Positions 23,074 through 32,600 of a stretch of 64,000 nt of DNA are shown here, piece by piece. How positions within the stretch are numbered: position 1 is the stretch's first letter; each line of letters starts with the position of its first letter. A program made the translations under genes and the position numbers. Origin of the DNA: Terriglobia bacterium (lineage in GTDB: Bacteria; Acidobacteriota; Terriglobia; Terriglobales; Acidobacteriaceae); the NCBI GenBank assembly GCA_020073495.1, contig JAIQFD010000002.1:310001-374000 (forward strand), written 5' to 3'. The notes under the pieces are model-generated. The model was not told where the DNA came from. It saw only the letters and a list, made by a program, of their open reading frames with translations, and did no database searches.

Positions 23074-25632
23074 CTACTTCTTCGGTTCCAGGGTGAGTTC
23101 GTGTTTCTTCGCGGCGGAGACGGCGGCGTCGCTGAAGGGCATGGTGAAGGTGGCGCCCTCGTACCAGGCTTTCCACTGGTCCTCAAAATGCGGGCTGAAG
23201 ATCTGGCCGGACTGGCCGGTGACGACGTTCATGGTGGAGCGGTCGAGATCGGAGAAGTCCACGGTCATGCGCTCGGAGGGAGCGAGGCCAGCGGCGATCT
23301 GCTTGACGGTGTAGCCGTCACCGGAGATGGGAACGGAACCGGGTCCGGCCCAGCGGCGCACGATCATCATCTGGCCGAGGATAGGATGCTCGACGGTCAG
23401 GGTCTCCTGTTTGCCCCAGGTCCATTCCTCAAGCTTGCGGGGGACGTTGCCCTCGTTCAGCGCAGCCTCCAGCGCGGCAACCAGAAGGTCGTTGTAGCTG
23501 GGATAGGTCTTGGGCAGCCAGCGGGGAAGCTGGTGGTCGAGGATGTTCTCCAGCGCGACCGGCGACGTCCACCAGTTGTACTCGACGAATTGCGCGCCGA
23601 GCCTGGGCTGAAGCAGGAGGCGGAAGAGCTGGTTGCGGGCAGCGGTCTCGATGGTGGGAGCGGCGGAATCGGCGGTAACGCGGCCGTCCCAGGAGCGGAG
23701 GATGTCGGCGGCGGCGCGGGCGCGCGGGGAAGCCTTGGGCGTGTGGTCCACCGCATACACCAGCTTGTCCGCCAGGTAGTGGTCGAAGTCGCTGTAGATA
23801 TCCATCTGGAGCGCCAGCATGTCGGCGGCGCTGAATTTCTTGCCCGACTCCAGGACCTTGTAGATGCGCTCGGTGCGATAGGGCGCCATCCAGTGGGTGC
23901 TGATGACGTGGGGATATCCCTTGGGGACGATGCGGCCGTTGGCGGTGGCGAGGATGCCGGAGGGCGGATCGAAAACGGTGGGGAGCTTGTCGAAGGGGAT
24001 GTAGCCGGTCCACTCGTGGTCATCGGTGTCGCCGGGGACCGGCAGGCTGCCGTCGCCGGACTTGCGCAAAGGAACGAATCCCGCCGCCTGATAGCCGATG
24101 TGCCCGTCCAAATCGGCGTACACGACGTTCTGTCCGGGGCCTGGGAAACGGGAGAGCGCGTCGCGGAACTGCTGCCAGTTCTGGGCGGCGTTCAAGGGAC
24201 CGAATGAGATGGGCACGCCCTTGGGGTCGTAGATGGTCCAAGCCAAGGCCAGCTTGCGCTTTTCGCCAGGAGCAAGCTCGCTGACGATGGGGCCGTGGCG
24301 GGTGGCGGCGATGGCGATCCTGACGTCCTTGCCGCCTTTCACCTTGACGACCTCCACGAAGACAGTCGGTTTCTTCCATCCAGCGGGAGTCTTGTACTCA
24401 CCCTTGTCGTTGACGGTCTCGATGAAGAGGTCCTGGACATTGGCGCCCAGGTTGGTGAAGCCCCAGGCGATGCGCTGGTTATGACCGACGATGACGAAGG
24501 GTGTGCCGGGGAGGGTGAATCCGGCAACGTCGAGGTCCGCGGCCTTCAGATGTGCCTCGTACCAGAGGTTGGGCATCTGGACCGGCAGGTGCATATCGTT
24601 GGAGAGGAGTGGCTTGCCGGTGGTGGTGTGAGCTCCGGAGACGACCCAGTCGTTGGAGCCAGGCAGAGTGAGATCCGGAACCCAACGGGCGATCCGTGCG
24701 GCGAGGACTTGGGGCGTGGGCGTTTTGTCGCCGGCATTTGTGGCCGGGTAGGGGTCCTTCGACTCGGCGCGCGAAACGCGCGCCTCGCTCAGGATGACGC
24801 CATCAAAATCCCGCTCCGTCAACCCCGGGAGGCTGTCCCACACGGAGGCGCGCTGGCGGTCCGAGTCGTCATCGTCGTCATCGCCATCTGGGTCCCTTCC
24901 GGTCTCGGAATCGGCGGAGTCGGCGCCGGGAGGGTGGTCGCGCCAGGACGAATCGGGATACAGATCGGCGGCCAGCTCCGGCGTGAGCTTGGCAGTTATC
25001 TTGTCCCGCTGGAGTTCGTAGGGCCAGAAGTTCGTGAGCAGCGAGTTCATGTGCAGGCCGAGGAGAAGGGAATCGGCCGGGGTCCAGGGCGCCGGTGAAT
25101 ACTTGAGCACGCGGAACTCGATGGGCAGGTCGTCGCGATGGGAGTTGATGTAGGCATTGACGCCGTCGCAGTAGGCTTGGAGTTCCGCGCGATCTGGTTC
25201 CGCGAGAGAGGCCGCGGCCCGGGCGGCTATGGGGCCGAGCAGCAGGTAGCGCTCGCCGACGTCGTGGGCGAGAAAGCGCGTCCCGAAGATCTCGGCGAGA
25301 TTGCCGGCGGCGAAGCGGCGGAGCGCGTCCATCTGCCAGAGACGGTCCTGGGCGGTGACGAACCCCTGGGCGAAGAGGAGATCGTGGCGGTTGGCGGCCG
25401 CAATGTGCGGAACGCCCTGGGCGTCGCGGATGACCTTCACCGGCGCGGAAAGGCCGGGAACCGGCAGGGAGCCGTCGAGCTGGGGCAAGGCGCGGCGGGC
25501 GATGGTGACGATCCATACGACCGCGACCAGAGAGACAAGGAGAAGGACGGTCGAAGCGATGGAGACGATCTTCCAGAATAGAGGGACGCGCTCGGAGCGT
25601 TGGGGGGCCGGAGCGGAGGTGGGCGTGGACAT
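23074..25632 (-). CDS. Penicillin acylase-family Ntn hydrolase
   Basis: An 852-residue protein with one N-terminal membrane anchor or signal (about residues 20-44), an A-chain, a linker and a B-chain whose catalytic N-terminal serine is in LPGSNDWVVSG (about S326). Downstream LLSNDMHLPVQMPNLWYE, GHNQRIAWGFTN and NWQQFRDAL are family motifs. It should hydrolyse acyl amide bonds such as acyl-homoserine lactones or penicillins; the true substrate is unknown. The linker between chains contains an Asp run and about 20 residues encoded by a family A palindromic repeat at 24751-24799, read through in frame. It is divergent from fur. Confidence 0.9.
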   Translation of the reverse strand: MSTPTSAPAPQRSERVPLFWKIVSIASTVLLLVSLVAVVWIVTIARRALPQLDGSLPVPGLSAPVKVIRDAQGVPHIAAANRHDLLFAQGFVTAQDRLWQMDALRRFAAGNLAEIFGTRFLAHDVGERYLLLGPIAARAAASLAEPDRAELQAYCDGVNAYINSHRDDLPIEFRVLKYSPAPWTPADSLLLGLHMNSLLTNFWPYELQRDKITAKLTPELAADLYPDSSWRDHPPGADSADSETGRDPDGDDDDDDSDRQRASVWDSLPGLTERDFDGVILSEARVSRAESKDPYPATNAGDKTPTPQVLAARIARWVPDLTLPGSNDWVVSGAHTTTGKPLLSNDMHLPVQMPNLWYEAHLKAADLDVAGFTLPGTPFVIVGHNQRIAWGFTNLGANVQDLFIETVNDKGEYKTPAGWKKPTVFVEVVKVKGGKDVRIAIAATRHGPIVSELAPGEKRKLALAWTIYDPKGVPISFGPLNAAQNWQQFRDALSRFPGPGQNVVYADLDGHIGYQAAGFVPLRKSGDGSLPVPGDTDDHEWTGYIPFDKLPTVFDPPSGILATANGRIVPKGYPHVISTHWMAPYRTERIYKVLESGKKFSAADMLALQMDIYSDFDHYLADKLVYAVDHTPKASPRARAAADILRSWDGRVTADSAAPTIETAARNQLFRLLLQPRLGAQFVEYNWWTSPVALENILDHQLPRWLPKTYPSYNDLLVAALEAALNEGNVPRKLEEWTWGKQETLTVEHPILGQMMIVRRWAGPGSVPISGDGYTVKQIAAGLAPSERMTVDFSDLDRSTMNVVTGQSGQIFSPHFEDQWKAWYEGATFTMPFSDAAVSAAKKHELTLEPKK
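24751..24799. repeat. Family A palindromic repeat inside the acylase gene
   Basis: A minus-strand copy of the intergenic element at 9205-9252, with a perfect central inverted repeat GGCGCGCG-AAA-CGCGCGCC. It is translated in frame as DGVILSEARVSRAESKDP within the linker between the A and B chains of the acylase. Its length keeps the frame open. Confidence 0.85.
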
Positions 25633-25737
25633 GCCTGCGGGGGATTCTAACATCCGGGGATGCGGGGATCTGCGGCCGTCGCTCGCCGATGGAAGAGCGA
25701 AGAAGCCGGACTGCAGATGACCCCCGCAAGCATTTGT

Positions 25738-25767
25738 TTGAGGGGACGGAAGGGCGGATGGTATGCT
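25738..25767 (+). promoter_or_regulatory. Candidate sigma-70 promoter upstream of fur
   Basis: TTGAGG at 25738-25743 and TATGCT at 25762-25767 are separated by 18 bases, in the 231-base gap between the divergent acylase and fur genes. The start of fur is about 96 bases downstream. This is a motif match by eye only. Confidence 0.45.
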
Positions 25768-25863
25768 GATCAAAAGTGGCCGGAATCGGCGGTTGAGTAA
25801 AGCAATGGGGGCGGGGCCAGGGATCCCGGCCGGTTCGCGGAGCTGACGGCGCTCGAATCAACC

Positions 25864-26361
25864 ATGGTGCAAAAGCGGATCGACGATCACGCGGTGATCT
25901 CGCGCGACGCCATGCGCGAGGCCGAGGGGATCTTCCACAAACATCTGAAGAAGGTGGGGCTCAAGCAAACCGGGCAGCGGGACACCATCCTGCGGGCGTT
26001 CATTGAGACGCGCGAGCACCTGTCCACGGAAGAGCTGGCGCGGCTGGTGCGCAAGCGCGACGCGAAGATCGGCTACACGACCGTGTACCGGACGCTGAAG
26101 CTGCTGGCGGAGTGCGGACTGGCCAGCGAGGTGTCGTTCCACGACGGGGTCGCACGCTTCGAGCACCAGTACAACCGGCGCAGCCACCACCACATGGTCT
26201 GCACCGAGTGCGGCAGCTCGGTCGAGTTCTTCTCTCCCGAGGTGGACAAGATCGAACAGGAGATCGGGCGCAAGCACCACTACTTGACCACGCGGCATAC
26301 CTTCCAGGTGTATGGGGTCTGCGAAGACTGCCGCAAGAAGGGCTCGCGGAGACCGGCCTAA
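25864..26361 (+). CDS. Fur-family metal-dependent transcriptional regulator
   Basis: A 165-residue regulator with an N-terminal winged-helix domain (LKQTGQRDTILRAFIET, YTTVYRTLKLLAECGLA as recognition helix) and a C-terminal dimerisation domain. The structural zinc site is C113/C116 and C153/C156 (CTEC and CEDC). The HHHMVC segment and the later HHYLTTRHTF supply further metal ligands. It could be Fur, Zur or PerR; the sequence alone does not decide. A long N-terminal extension of about 20 residues precedes the first helix. Confidence 0.88.
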   Translation: MVQKRIDDHAVISRDAMREAEGIFHKHLKKVGLKQTGQRDTILRAFIETREHLSTEELARLVRKRDAKIGYTTVYRTLKLLAECGLASEVSFHDGVARFEHQYNRRSHHHMVCTECGSSVEFFSPEVDKIEQEIGRKHHYLTTRHTFQVYGVCEDCRKKGSRRPA

Positions 26362-26553
26362 GCAGATCCATTCCGGCCCCCGTTCTCCGGATTGGGGGCG
26401 CCGGCGTGCTCGTTGTCCTTGCCTACAGCAGAGGACTTTGATACTGTGCGCGCCGAAGATACTCGCGCGGAATCAGCGCGGGCGCTGACGGGCAGCAGCC
26501 GCAGGCAGCCGTCCCAACATCAACCGGGAAACCAAGCGAACAGGGAGGAACCC

Positions 26554-26985
26554 ATGGCACGTTTCTGTGCGAGTTGTGGAGCGCAGATGGCGGACACGGC
26601 GACGGCGTGTCCGGCTTGCGGGAAGAGCGGAGCGCCGTCGGCGGGAGGAGGATCGGGCGCGGGTGCACAAGCGTCCGGCGGATTGCAGGACAATCTGGCG
26701 GGCGCGCTCGCGTATCTGTGGATCGTGGCGATCATCTTCCTACTGATCGAGCCCTACAACAGGAACAAATTCGTGCGCTTCCATTCGTTCCAGGCGCTGT
26801 TCCTGGGGATCTTCTCGATCGCCGGGCACATCGTGCTGGGGATCGTGCCGTTCATTGGCTGGGTCATCCTGCCGTTCTTCTCGCTGGCGATCTTCGTGGT
26901 CGCGGTGATCTGCGCGGTGAAGGCATACGGCAACCAGGAGTTCAAGTTGCCGGTGCTGGGAGAGCTCGCGGCGAATCAAGTCTAG
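26554..26985 (+). CDS. Zinc-ribbon DUF4870-like membrane protein
   Basis: A 143-residue protein with an N-terminal zinc ribbon (CASCG and CPACG), a Gly/Ala/Ser-rich linker and three hydrophobic segments from about residue 50. The membrane part contains EPYNRNKFVRFHSFQALFLG, the typical DUF4870 core. ATG at 26554 follows GGAGG by six bases. Function unknown. A good terminator follows 25 bases after the stop, so it is a single-gene unit. Confidence 0.85.
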   Translation: MARFCASCGAQMADTATACPACGKSGAPSAGGGSGAGAQASGGLQDNLAGALAYLWIVAIIFLLIEPYNRNKFVRFHSFQALFLGIFSIAGHIVLGIVPFIGWVILPFFSLAIFVVAVICAVKAYGNQEFKLPVLGELAANQV

Positions 26986-27007
26986 AGTCTCATGGTTGAG
27001 GCAGACG

Positions 27008-27035
27008 GGGCGGCGAGAGCCGCCCCGTTTTATTT
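27008..27035 (+). terminator. Rho-independent terminator
   Basis: Stem GGGGCGGC, loop GAGA, stem GCCGCCCC, then GTTTTATTT. It follows the zinc-ribbon membrane protein gene. Confidence 0.88.
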
Positions 27036-27175
27036 GTGATTTTCGATTTCTGATTTGTGATTGCGGATCAAAGACCGCGGAGTTGCGCCACGCTTGCCGT
27101 GTGGCTTGACTTTGGGAGCGGGGGATGTCATTTGTATCTGCTCTTGGTTTGCGGCACGCGCACCAGTGAAAGGAC

Positions 27176-28150
27176 GTGGCTTTGAGGGTCCGGGTCTTCT
27201 ATCACGACAAGTGTTTTGACGGGGCGTGCTCGGCGGCGCTGTTCTCACGCTTCTACCGCGAGCGCATTCGGGAGGATGTCGAGTTCCAGTACTCAGGGCT
27301 GGTGCACCGCGCCGGCGCGCTGTTCGACGAGAGCAAGTTCGACGGCGACGAGAACGCCATCGTGGATTTCAAGTACTCGACCTCGCCCAAGATCAGCTGG
27401 TGGTTCGACCACCATCAAAGCGCGTTCCTGACGCCGGAAGACGCGGCGCATTTCGAACAGCAGCAGAGCAACAAGAAGTTCTATGACCCGGATTTCAAGT
27501 CGTGCACCAAGTTCATCGCCGTGATCGCCGACAAGCACTTCGGGTTTAACGCCAAGCCGGTGGAGGAGCTGGTGGAGTGGGCGGACATCATCGACGGGGC
27601 GCAGTTCTCAGACCCGGCGACGGCGGTGGAGTTGCGGGCTCCGGCGATGAAGCTGACCATGGTGATCGAGTCCACGCAGGACCCGAAGTTCGTGCCGCGG
27701 CTGATCCCGTTGCTGGTGGAGAAGCCGCTGGGGGAGCTGGTGCGCGAGCCGTTCGTGGCGGAGTTGCTGCCGCCGCTGCTGGAGCGGCACCAGCGGTCGA
27801 TCGAGCTGCTGCGGCAGCGCGCGGAATCGAAGGACGGCACCGTGTTTTTCGACGTCACCGACCAGGAACTGGAGGGATACAACAAGTTCATCCCGTACTA
27901 CCTGCATCCCGAGTCGGTGTACAGCGTGGGATTGAGCAAGTCGAGCTTCCGAACGAAGGTGTCGGTGGGGTCGAACCCGTGGGCGAACCAAGAAAACATG
28001 GTGAACCTGGCGGAGATCTGCGAGCGCTACGGCGGGGGCGGGCACGCACGCGTGGGAGCCGTCTCGTTCGAACCCAACCAGTTCGAGAAGGCGCGACAGG
28101 CGGCGCAGGAGATCGTGACGGAGCTGCGGCAAGCCTACCGGGCCGGCTAG
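27176..28150 (+). CDS. DHH-family phosphoesterase
   Basis: A protein of about 324 residues. The N-terminal YHDKCFDGACSAALFS motif, an acidic FKYST region, and WWFDHHQS (the DHH triad) match the catalytic metal site of DHH phosphoesterases; the C-terminal RYGGGGHARVGAVSF matches the DHHA1 substrate-binding motif. Such enzymes cleave short RNA, cyclic dinucleotides, phosphoadenosine phosphate or polyphosphate; the substrate here is unknown. Coordinates use the GTG at 27176, but the TTG at 27182 has AAAGGA at a better spacing and may be the true start. Confidence 0.85.
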   Translation: MALRVRVFYHDKCFDGACSAALFSRFYRERIREDVEFQYSGLVHRAGALFDESKFDGDENAIVDFKYSTSPKISWWFDHHQSAFLTPEDAAHFEQQQSNKKFYDPDFKSCTKFIAVIADKHFGFNAKPVEELVEWADIIDGAQFSDPATAVELRAPAMKLTMVIESTQDPKFVPRLIPLLVEKPLGELVREPFVAELLPPLLERHQRSIELLRQRAESKDGTVFFDVTDQELEGYNKFIPYYLHPESVYSVGLSKSSFRTKVSVGSNPWANQENMVNLAEICERYGGGGHARVGAVSFEPNQFEKARQAAQEIVTELRQAYRAG

Positions 28151-28208
28151 AGCGGCCAAGCAGAAATCCTTCCAAGCTGCGCCCAAATCATCCCATCCGC
28201 CGCAGTCT

Positions 28209-28682
28209 TCACTCGGAAGCTAACAGAACGTTACCCTCGACCGATGGCTTGTAGGAGATGCGGATGCGGTGTCCGGGGCGCAGGTGCTGGACGTTGCCGG
28301 CAAAAACGATGGAGCGCGGGGCTGGGGATCCGTCGGCGCGAAAGCTGACGAACGACCTGTCGGCATATCCGACCGGCATCTCGTAGAGGTGGACGCCTTC
28401 GACGATACCGGTCTCGGTGACCACGCCGTCGGAGCTGGGCGGGGGAGCAGCGGCGGGCCGTGCGGCGCCAGCGGTGGCTGGATCCGGGCGTTTCAGGAAC
28501 GGCAGCAGGCCGAGCGCGCGCAGTTCGAGGAGAGCGTTGAGGAAGAACACGCCCGACATGGCGGCCAGAATGAGCGAGGTGAACAGGCCGTCCACGGTCG
28601 CGATCCATCCCCCGAGTGCGATGAGAACGATCCCTGCCAGCGGGATGAGCCCGAGAACTACCGACAGCACCAACAAAAGCAT
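28209..28682 (-). CDS. Two-helix membrane protein with C-terminal soluble domain
   Basis: A 157-residue protein. Its first 60 residues (VLSVVLGLIPLAGIVLIALG, WIATVDGLFTSLILAAMSGVFFLN) resemble the entire 71-residue protein at 1639-1854, so both belong to one small family. After an Ala/Pro-rich linker a beta-rich part follows (GIVEGVHLYEMPVGYADRSF, HRIRISYKPSVEGN). A GGGAG sequence eight bases upstream supports ATG at 28682. Function unknown. It is divergent from the OsmC-family gene. Confidence 0.78.
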   Translation of the reverse strand: MLLLVLSVVLGLIPLAGIVLIALGGWIATVDGLFTSLILAAMSGVFFLNALLELRALGLLPFLKRPDPATAGAARPAAAPPPSSDGVVTETGIVEGVHLYEMPVGYADRSFVSFRADGSPAPRSIVFAGNVQHLRPGHRIRISYKPSVEGNVLLASE

Positions 28683-28858
28683 AGCCGACTCCCCACACGA
28701 GCCGATCCGAATGTAGGGCTGGAATGCCCTAGCACCGATTATGAAGATTGGGTGGGTAGGTGCGCAAGTGGCGAGCTTGTGCGATAAAAGGTGTGACTTG
28801 TTGGCGACCGGTGAATCGCATGGGTAAGCCCCGGAGTTTCGGGGGGAAGGAGCTGATC

Positions 28859-29344
28859 ATGGGCGACGTCGTCTATGTCTCTAAGTCACGCATCGAGCGC
28901 AAGGCCGGGCCGGTGCGGATCGCGTACCTGCCGGGAGAAAAGAATCCGGTGACCTTCAGCGTGCACGGTGCGATCGCGGAACACTACAAGATGGACCCGG
29001 CGAAGATCGGTGAGCCGCACACGTCGACCATCGACTACGTCATCGCCGCAACTGGGGGTTGAATGATGGGCACCTTCGCAGGCGCGCTGGAGGCGCGCCA
29101 GATCGATGCCAGCGGCGGCCGGCTGGTGGCCGACGTCACCGGCGAGGTGGAGAGGGAAGAAGGGGTGCTGGTGATCCGGCGCATTCATGTGGCCATGAAG
29201 GTGGCGGCGCCGGAGTCGTCGCGGGAGACGGTGGAGCGGGTGCACGGCCTGTACGCGATGCGCTGCCCGCTCTATCGGACGCTGCACAAGGCGATCCAGC
29301 TCACGTCGTCGTACGAGCTGGTGGCCGCAGCCAGCCCGTCCTGA
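28859..29344 (+). CDS. OsmC-family peroxidase, candidate selenoprotein (in-frame TGA = Sec68)
   Basis: Two same-frame segments, 28859-29059 (67 residues) and 29063-29344 (93 residues), are separated only by a TGA at 29060-29062. Together they make a 161-residue protein of normal OsmC length. The TGA falls where the peroxidatic cysteine lies in OsmC (STIDYVIAATGG-U-MMGTFAGALEAR aligns with the AAC-F/S-M-A-L region); the second, resolving cysteine is present in YAMRCPLYRTLHKAI. ATG at 28859 has AAGGAG six bases upstream. A SECIS-like hairpin begins 18 bases after the TGA. OsmC-like selenoproteins are known. Alternatives are a nonsense mutation or two genes; neither explains the exact position. 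Role: hydroperoxide reduction. Confidence 0.8.
29069..29110 (+). promoter_or_regulatory. Candidate bacterial SECIS element
   Basis: The upper stem GGCGCGC (29081-29087) pairs perfectly with GCGCGCC (29093-29099) around a UGGAG loop whose second base is G. Lower pairings UCG/CGA and GGCA/UGCC can extend it to 29069-29110. The loop starts 25 bases after the TGA, within the 16-37 base range described for bacterial SECIS elements. Confidence 0.7.
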
Positions 29345-29373
29345 GCCGCGCCGATTGTCGTAAACTGGATACG

Positions 29374-29450
29374 GGCCCCGTAGCTCAGATGGATAGAGCA
29401 ACGGTTTCCTAAACCGTTTGTCGGCAGTTCGAATCTGCCCGGGGCCTCCA
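29374..29450 (+). tRNA. tRNA-Arg (anticodon CCT)
   Basis: A full cloverleaf can be drawn: acceptor GGCCCCG/CGGGGCC, D arm GCTCAGATGGATAGAGC, anticodon arm ACGGT-TTCCTAA-ACCGT with anticodon CCT, and T arm GGCAG-TTCGAAT-CTGCC. The 3' CCA is encoded. Its last 30 bases are partly repeated at 39127-39156. Confidence 0.95.
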
Positions 29451-29650
29451 GACTTCTCATTCCACAGCGATCAGTTGCATCACCGCGTTGGCCCTGGGAG
29501 ATGGCTCCCCGGAAGCATCTAACCATAGGCCCTTCAGGTACTTCCGTCACCTTGTCAGGATAGTTCGGCGATTGACAGCGACTCCCGCACGGAACATACT
29601 CAAAAATCGGTCACTCCCTCAAACCAAGCCCCCGAACGATTGAGGATTTG

Positions 29651-32600
29651 ATGTCCGGCGCTTCCGCGGGTTCGTCCAGGTCCCTAATCGTCGTTTTCCT
29701 GCTCCTGCTGGTCGCACTCCCAAGCCTCGGACAGGGAACGCGTCCCGCCAAGGAAGGCGAGGATGCAGGCGAGCGCGACCGCCCCGCTGAACGCGAGCGC
29801 TACTTCCGCCGCGGACGCACTCTGCGCGGAGAGTCCGGCGCTGCACTCCGCCACCGCGCCTACCAGCAGAAGCTGAGCAAGCGTGCGCAGTCGCAGGCGT
29901 CACCGCCCTCCACCCAGGCCCCCGCCTCACAACCTTCAGCGCCCACTCAGGGCACACCCGCCGGATCTCCGTGGGAAAGCCTCGGTCCGGCGCCCATCGG
30001 CGTGGACCCAAGCTCCGGCCAGGATTTTGGCGTCAATTCCGGCCGCGTCACTACGGTGGTAGTGGACCAGAACGATGCGAGCGGGAACACCGTATACGTC
30101 GGCGGGGCCTACGGAGGAGTGTGGAAGTCCACCAACGCCGCCAATCCCAGCCCCGCAAACGTGCAGTGGACGCCGCTCATCGACGACCAGCCCACCCTGG
30201 CCGTCGGGGCCATCGCCCTTAAGCCCGATGACAGCAACACCATCCTGGTGGGCACCGGCGAGTCCAACAGCAGCGGCGACTCCTACTACGGCCTCGGCAT
30301 CCTCCGATCCACCGACGGCGGCAACACCTGGGAGCTGATCACCTCCGCCGACAACGGCACCAAGTCGTTCAAGGGTCTGGCCTTCTCCAAGATCGCGTTC
30401 TCCACCGACAACACCAGCCTGGTGGTCGCCTCGACCACCAACAGCAACTCCGGCACGCTCGGCATCGACACCAGCAATATTCGCGGGATCTACTACTCCA
30501 CCGACGCCGGGGCCACCTGGCAATACGCCGGTGTGCAGGACAGCGGCGTCACCATCACGCCCGCCAGCACCAGCTCGGTCATCTACCATCGCACCCTGCA
30601 CAAATTTTTCGCCGCCGTCCGCTTCCACGGGATCTATTCCTCGGTGGACGGCGTCACCTGGTCGCGCCTGGCAATCCAGCCCGGGGGAGCAGTCCTCTCC
30701 ACCACCGCCTGCCCGCCGGCGGTGTTGACCACTTGCCCCATCCAGCGAGGCGAGATCGCCATCCAGCCGGTCACCGGCGACCTCTACGTCTGGTACATAG
30801 ATGGCAACCTGAAAGACCGAGGAATCTTCAAAACCAGCAACGGCGGCAGCACCTGGCTGACAGTCGGCACAAGCGGGATCGATAGCTGCGGAGACCAGGG
30901 CGGATGCGGCACTATCGACCAGGGCGACTATGACCTCGAGATCGCCGCCGTGCCTAACGGCACTGGCACCGACCTCTACGCCGGGGCCATCAATATCTAC
31001 AAGTGCTCTCTCGCGCAGAACGCGTCGAGTTGCACCTCGTGGTTGAATCTGACCCACGTGTACGGCTGCACCGTGGAGGGCGCTCCCGCGCACGTCCACC
31101 CCGACCAGCATTCCCTCAGCTTCCCGCTGCAGAACCCGAACCTCATCTACTTTGGCCACGACGGCGGCGTGAGCCGCGCCCTGAACGGACCGGGGCTGCT
31201 CGGCGGCACGTGCAGCAGTCATAATGCCTTCGATGACCTGAGCGGCACGCTCGGATCCCTCACCGAGTTCGTGTCGTTTTCCCAACATCCTACCGACGAC
31301 AGCACCGTGCTCGGCGGCGCGCAGGACGTCGGCTCCTCAGCCGTAGACTCCACCCATCCCGGCAGCGGCCTCGGCTGGATGAACGTGAACGCCGGCGACG
31401 GCGGCTTCAACGTCATCAACCCCAGCAATCCCCTGGAGTGGTTCACCGCCAACACCGATGTCTCCATCCAGCGCTGCACCCAGGGAATCAATTGCAATGC
31501 CGGCGTCGGCTTCGCCACCATCACCATCGGCAATTCGAAGGTCGGGAACGACCACGGCGATTTCTATACGCCCTACATCCTCGATCCGGGCATGCCCAGC
31601 CACATCATCATCGGCACTTGCCGCGTTTGGCGGGGCAACAGCGACGGCAGCGGATGGAGTTCGGCGAATGTTCTGACCACGAACTTTGACACCAGCACGG
31701 CAACGACCTGCACCGGTGCGGAGAACAATCTGGTGAGCGCCCTGGCTGCCGGCGGGCCGGTCAGCAACACCGGCACCGGCGGCTCCCAGGTGATCTATGC
31801 GGGTACCAATGCCGGCAATATCTTCGTCACCACCAATGCCAGCGGGGGAGCTTCGACATGGTCCATGCAGAACGTCACCCCCTTCGGATACAAGATTTCC
31901 GACATTGCCATTGACCCCAGCGATCCAACCGGCCGCACAGCCTACGCCACCCTCATGAACTTCGGCAGCGGACATGTGCTGAAGACCACGGCTGCCGGCT
32001 TCCCCTGGCAGAACATCACAGGCGACCTTCCCGACGCCCCGGCCGATTCCGTCGTCGTCGATCCCAACGACCCGACCATCATCTACGTCGGCACCGACGT
32101 CGGTGTCTTCGTCACTATGAATGGCGGCGTGAATTGGACGGAGTGGGGCACCGGATTGCCCAACGCGCCCGTCACCCGCATTCGAGGATTCGCCAGCCAG
32201 GACGGCTCCAAGAACAAGCTGCGCGCCTCCACCTACGGCCGCGGCGTCTGGCAGACCGACCTGTTCACCGCCACCCCCTTCCGCGCCAGCGTCTCACCGG
32301 CCAGCCTGGCCACCTTCGTGGGCGACCCGGCGACGTTCACCGTGACTGTCATCGCGCAGGCCAAGTTCAGCGGCACCGTGACCGTCAGTTGCGATGGCGG
32401 CGGCAATCCGCTTCCTTCCAGCTGCGTCGGCGCGACGGTCAGTCCAACGACATCGGGCACTCCGGTGACCGTCACTGCCTCCGATCCCTCGGTCGCGGAC
32501 TTCAGCTTCTCCCTCAAAGTAGTGGCCCCGGACGCCAACAGCACCACGGTGGAGCTGCCGGTCGTACTGCACACCGTGGACGTCTCCGTCTCAGCCCCGA

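Noticed and set aside
29063-29344. The second OsmC segment as an independent gene starting at ATG ATG after the TGA
   Set aside because: It has no ribosome-binding site of its own, and it would lack the N-terminal half of the OsmC fold; same-frame readthrough explains both halves.
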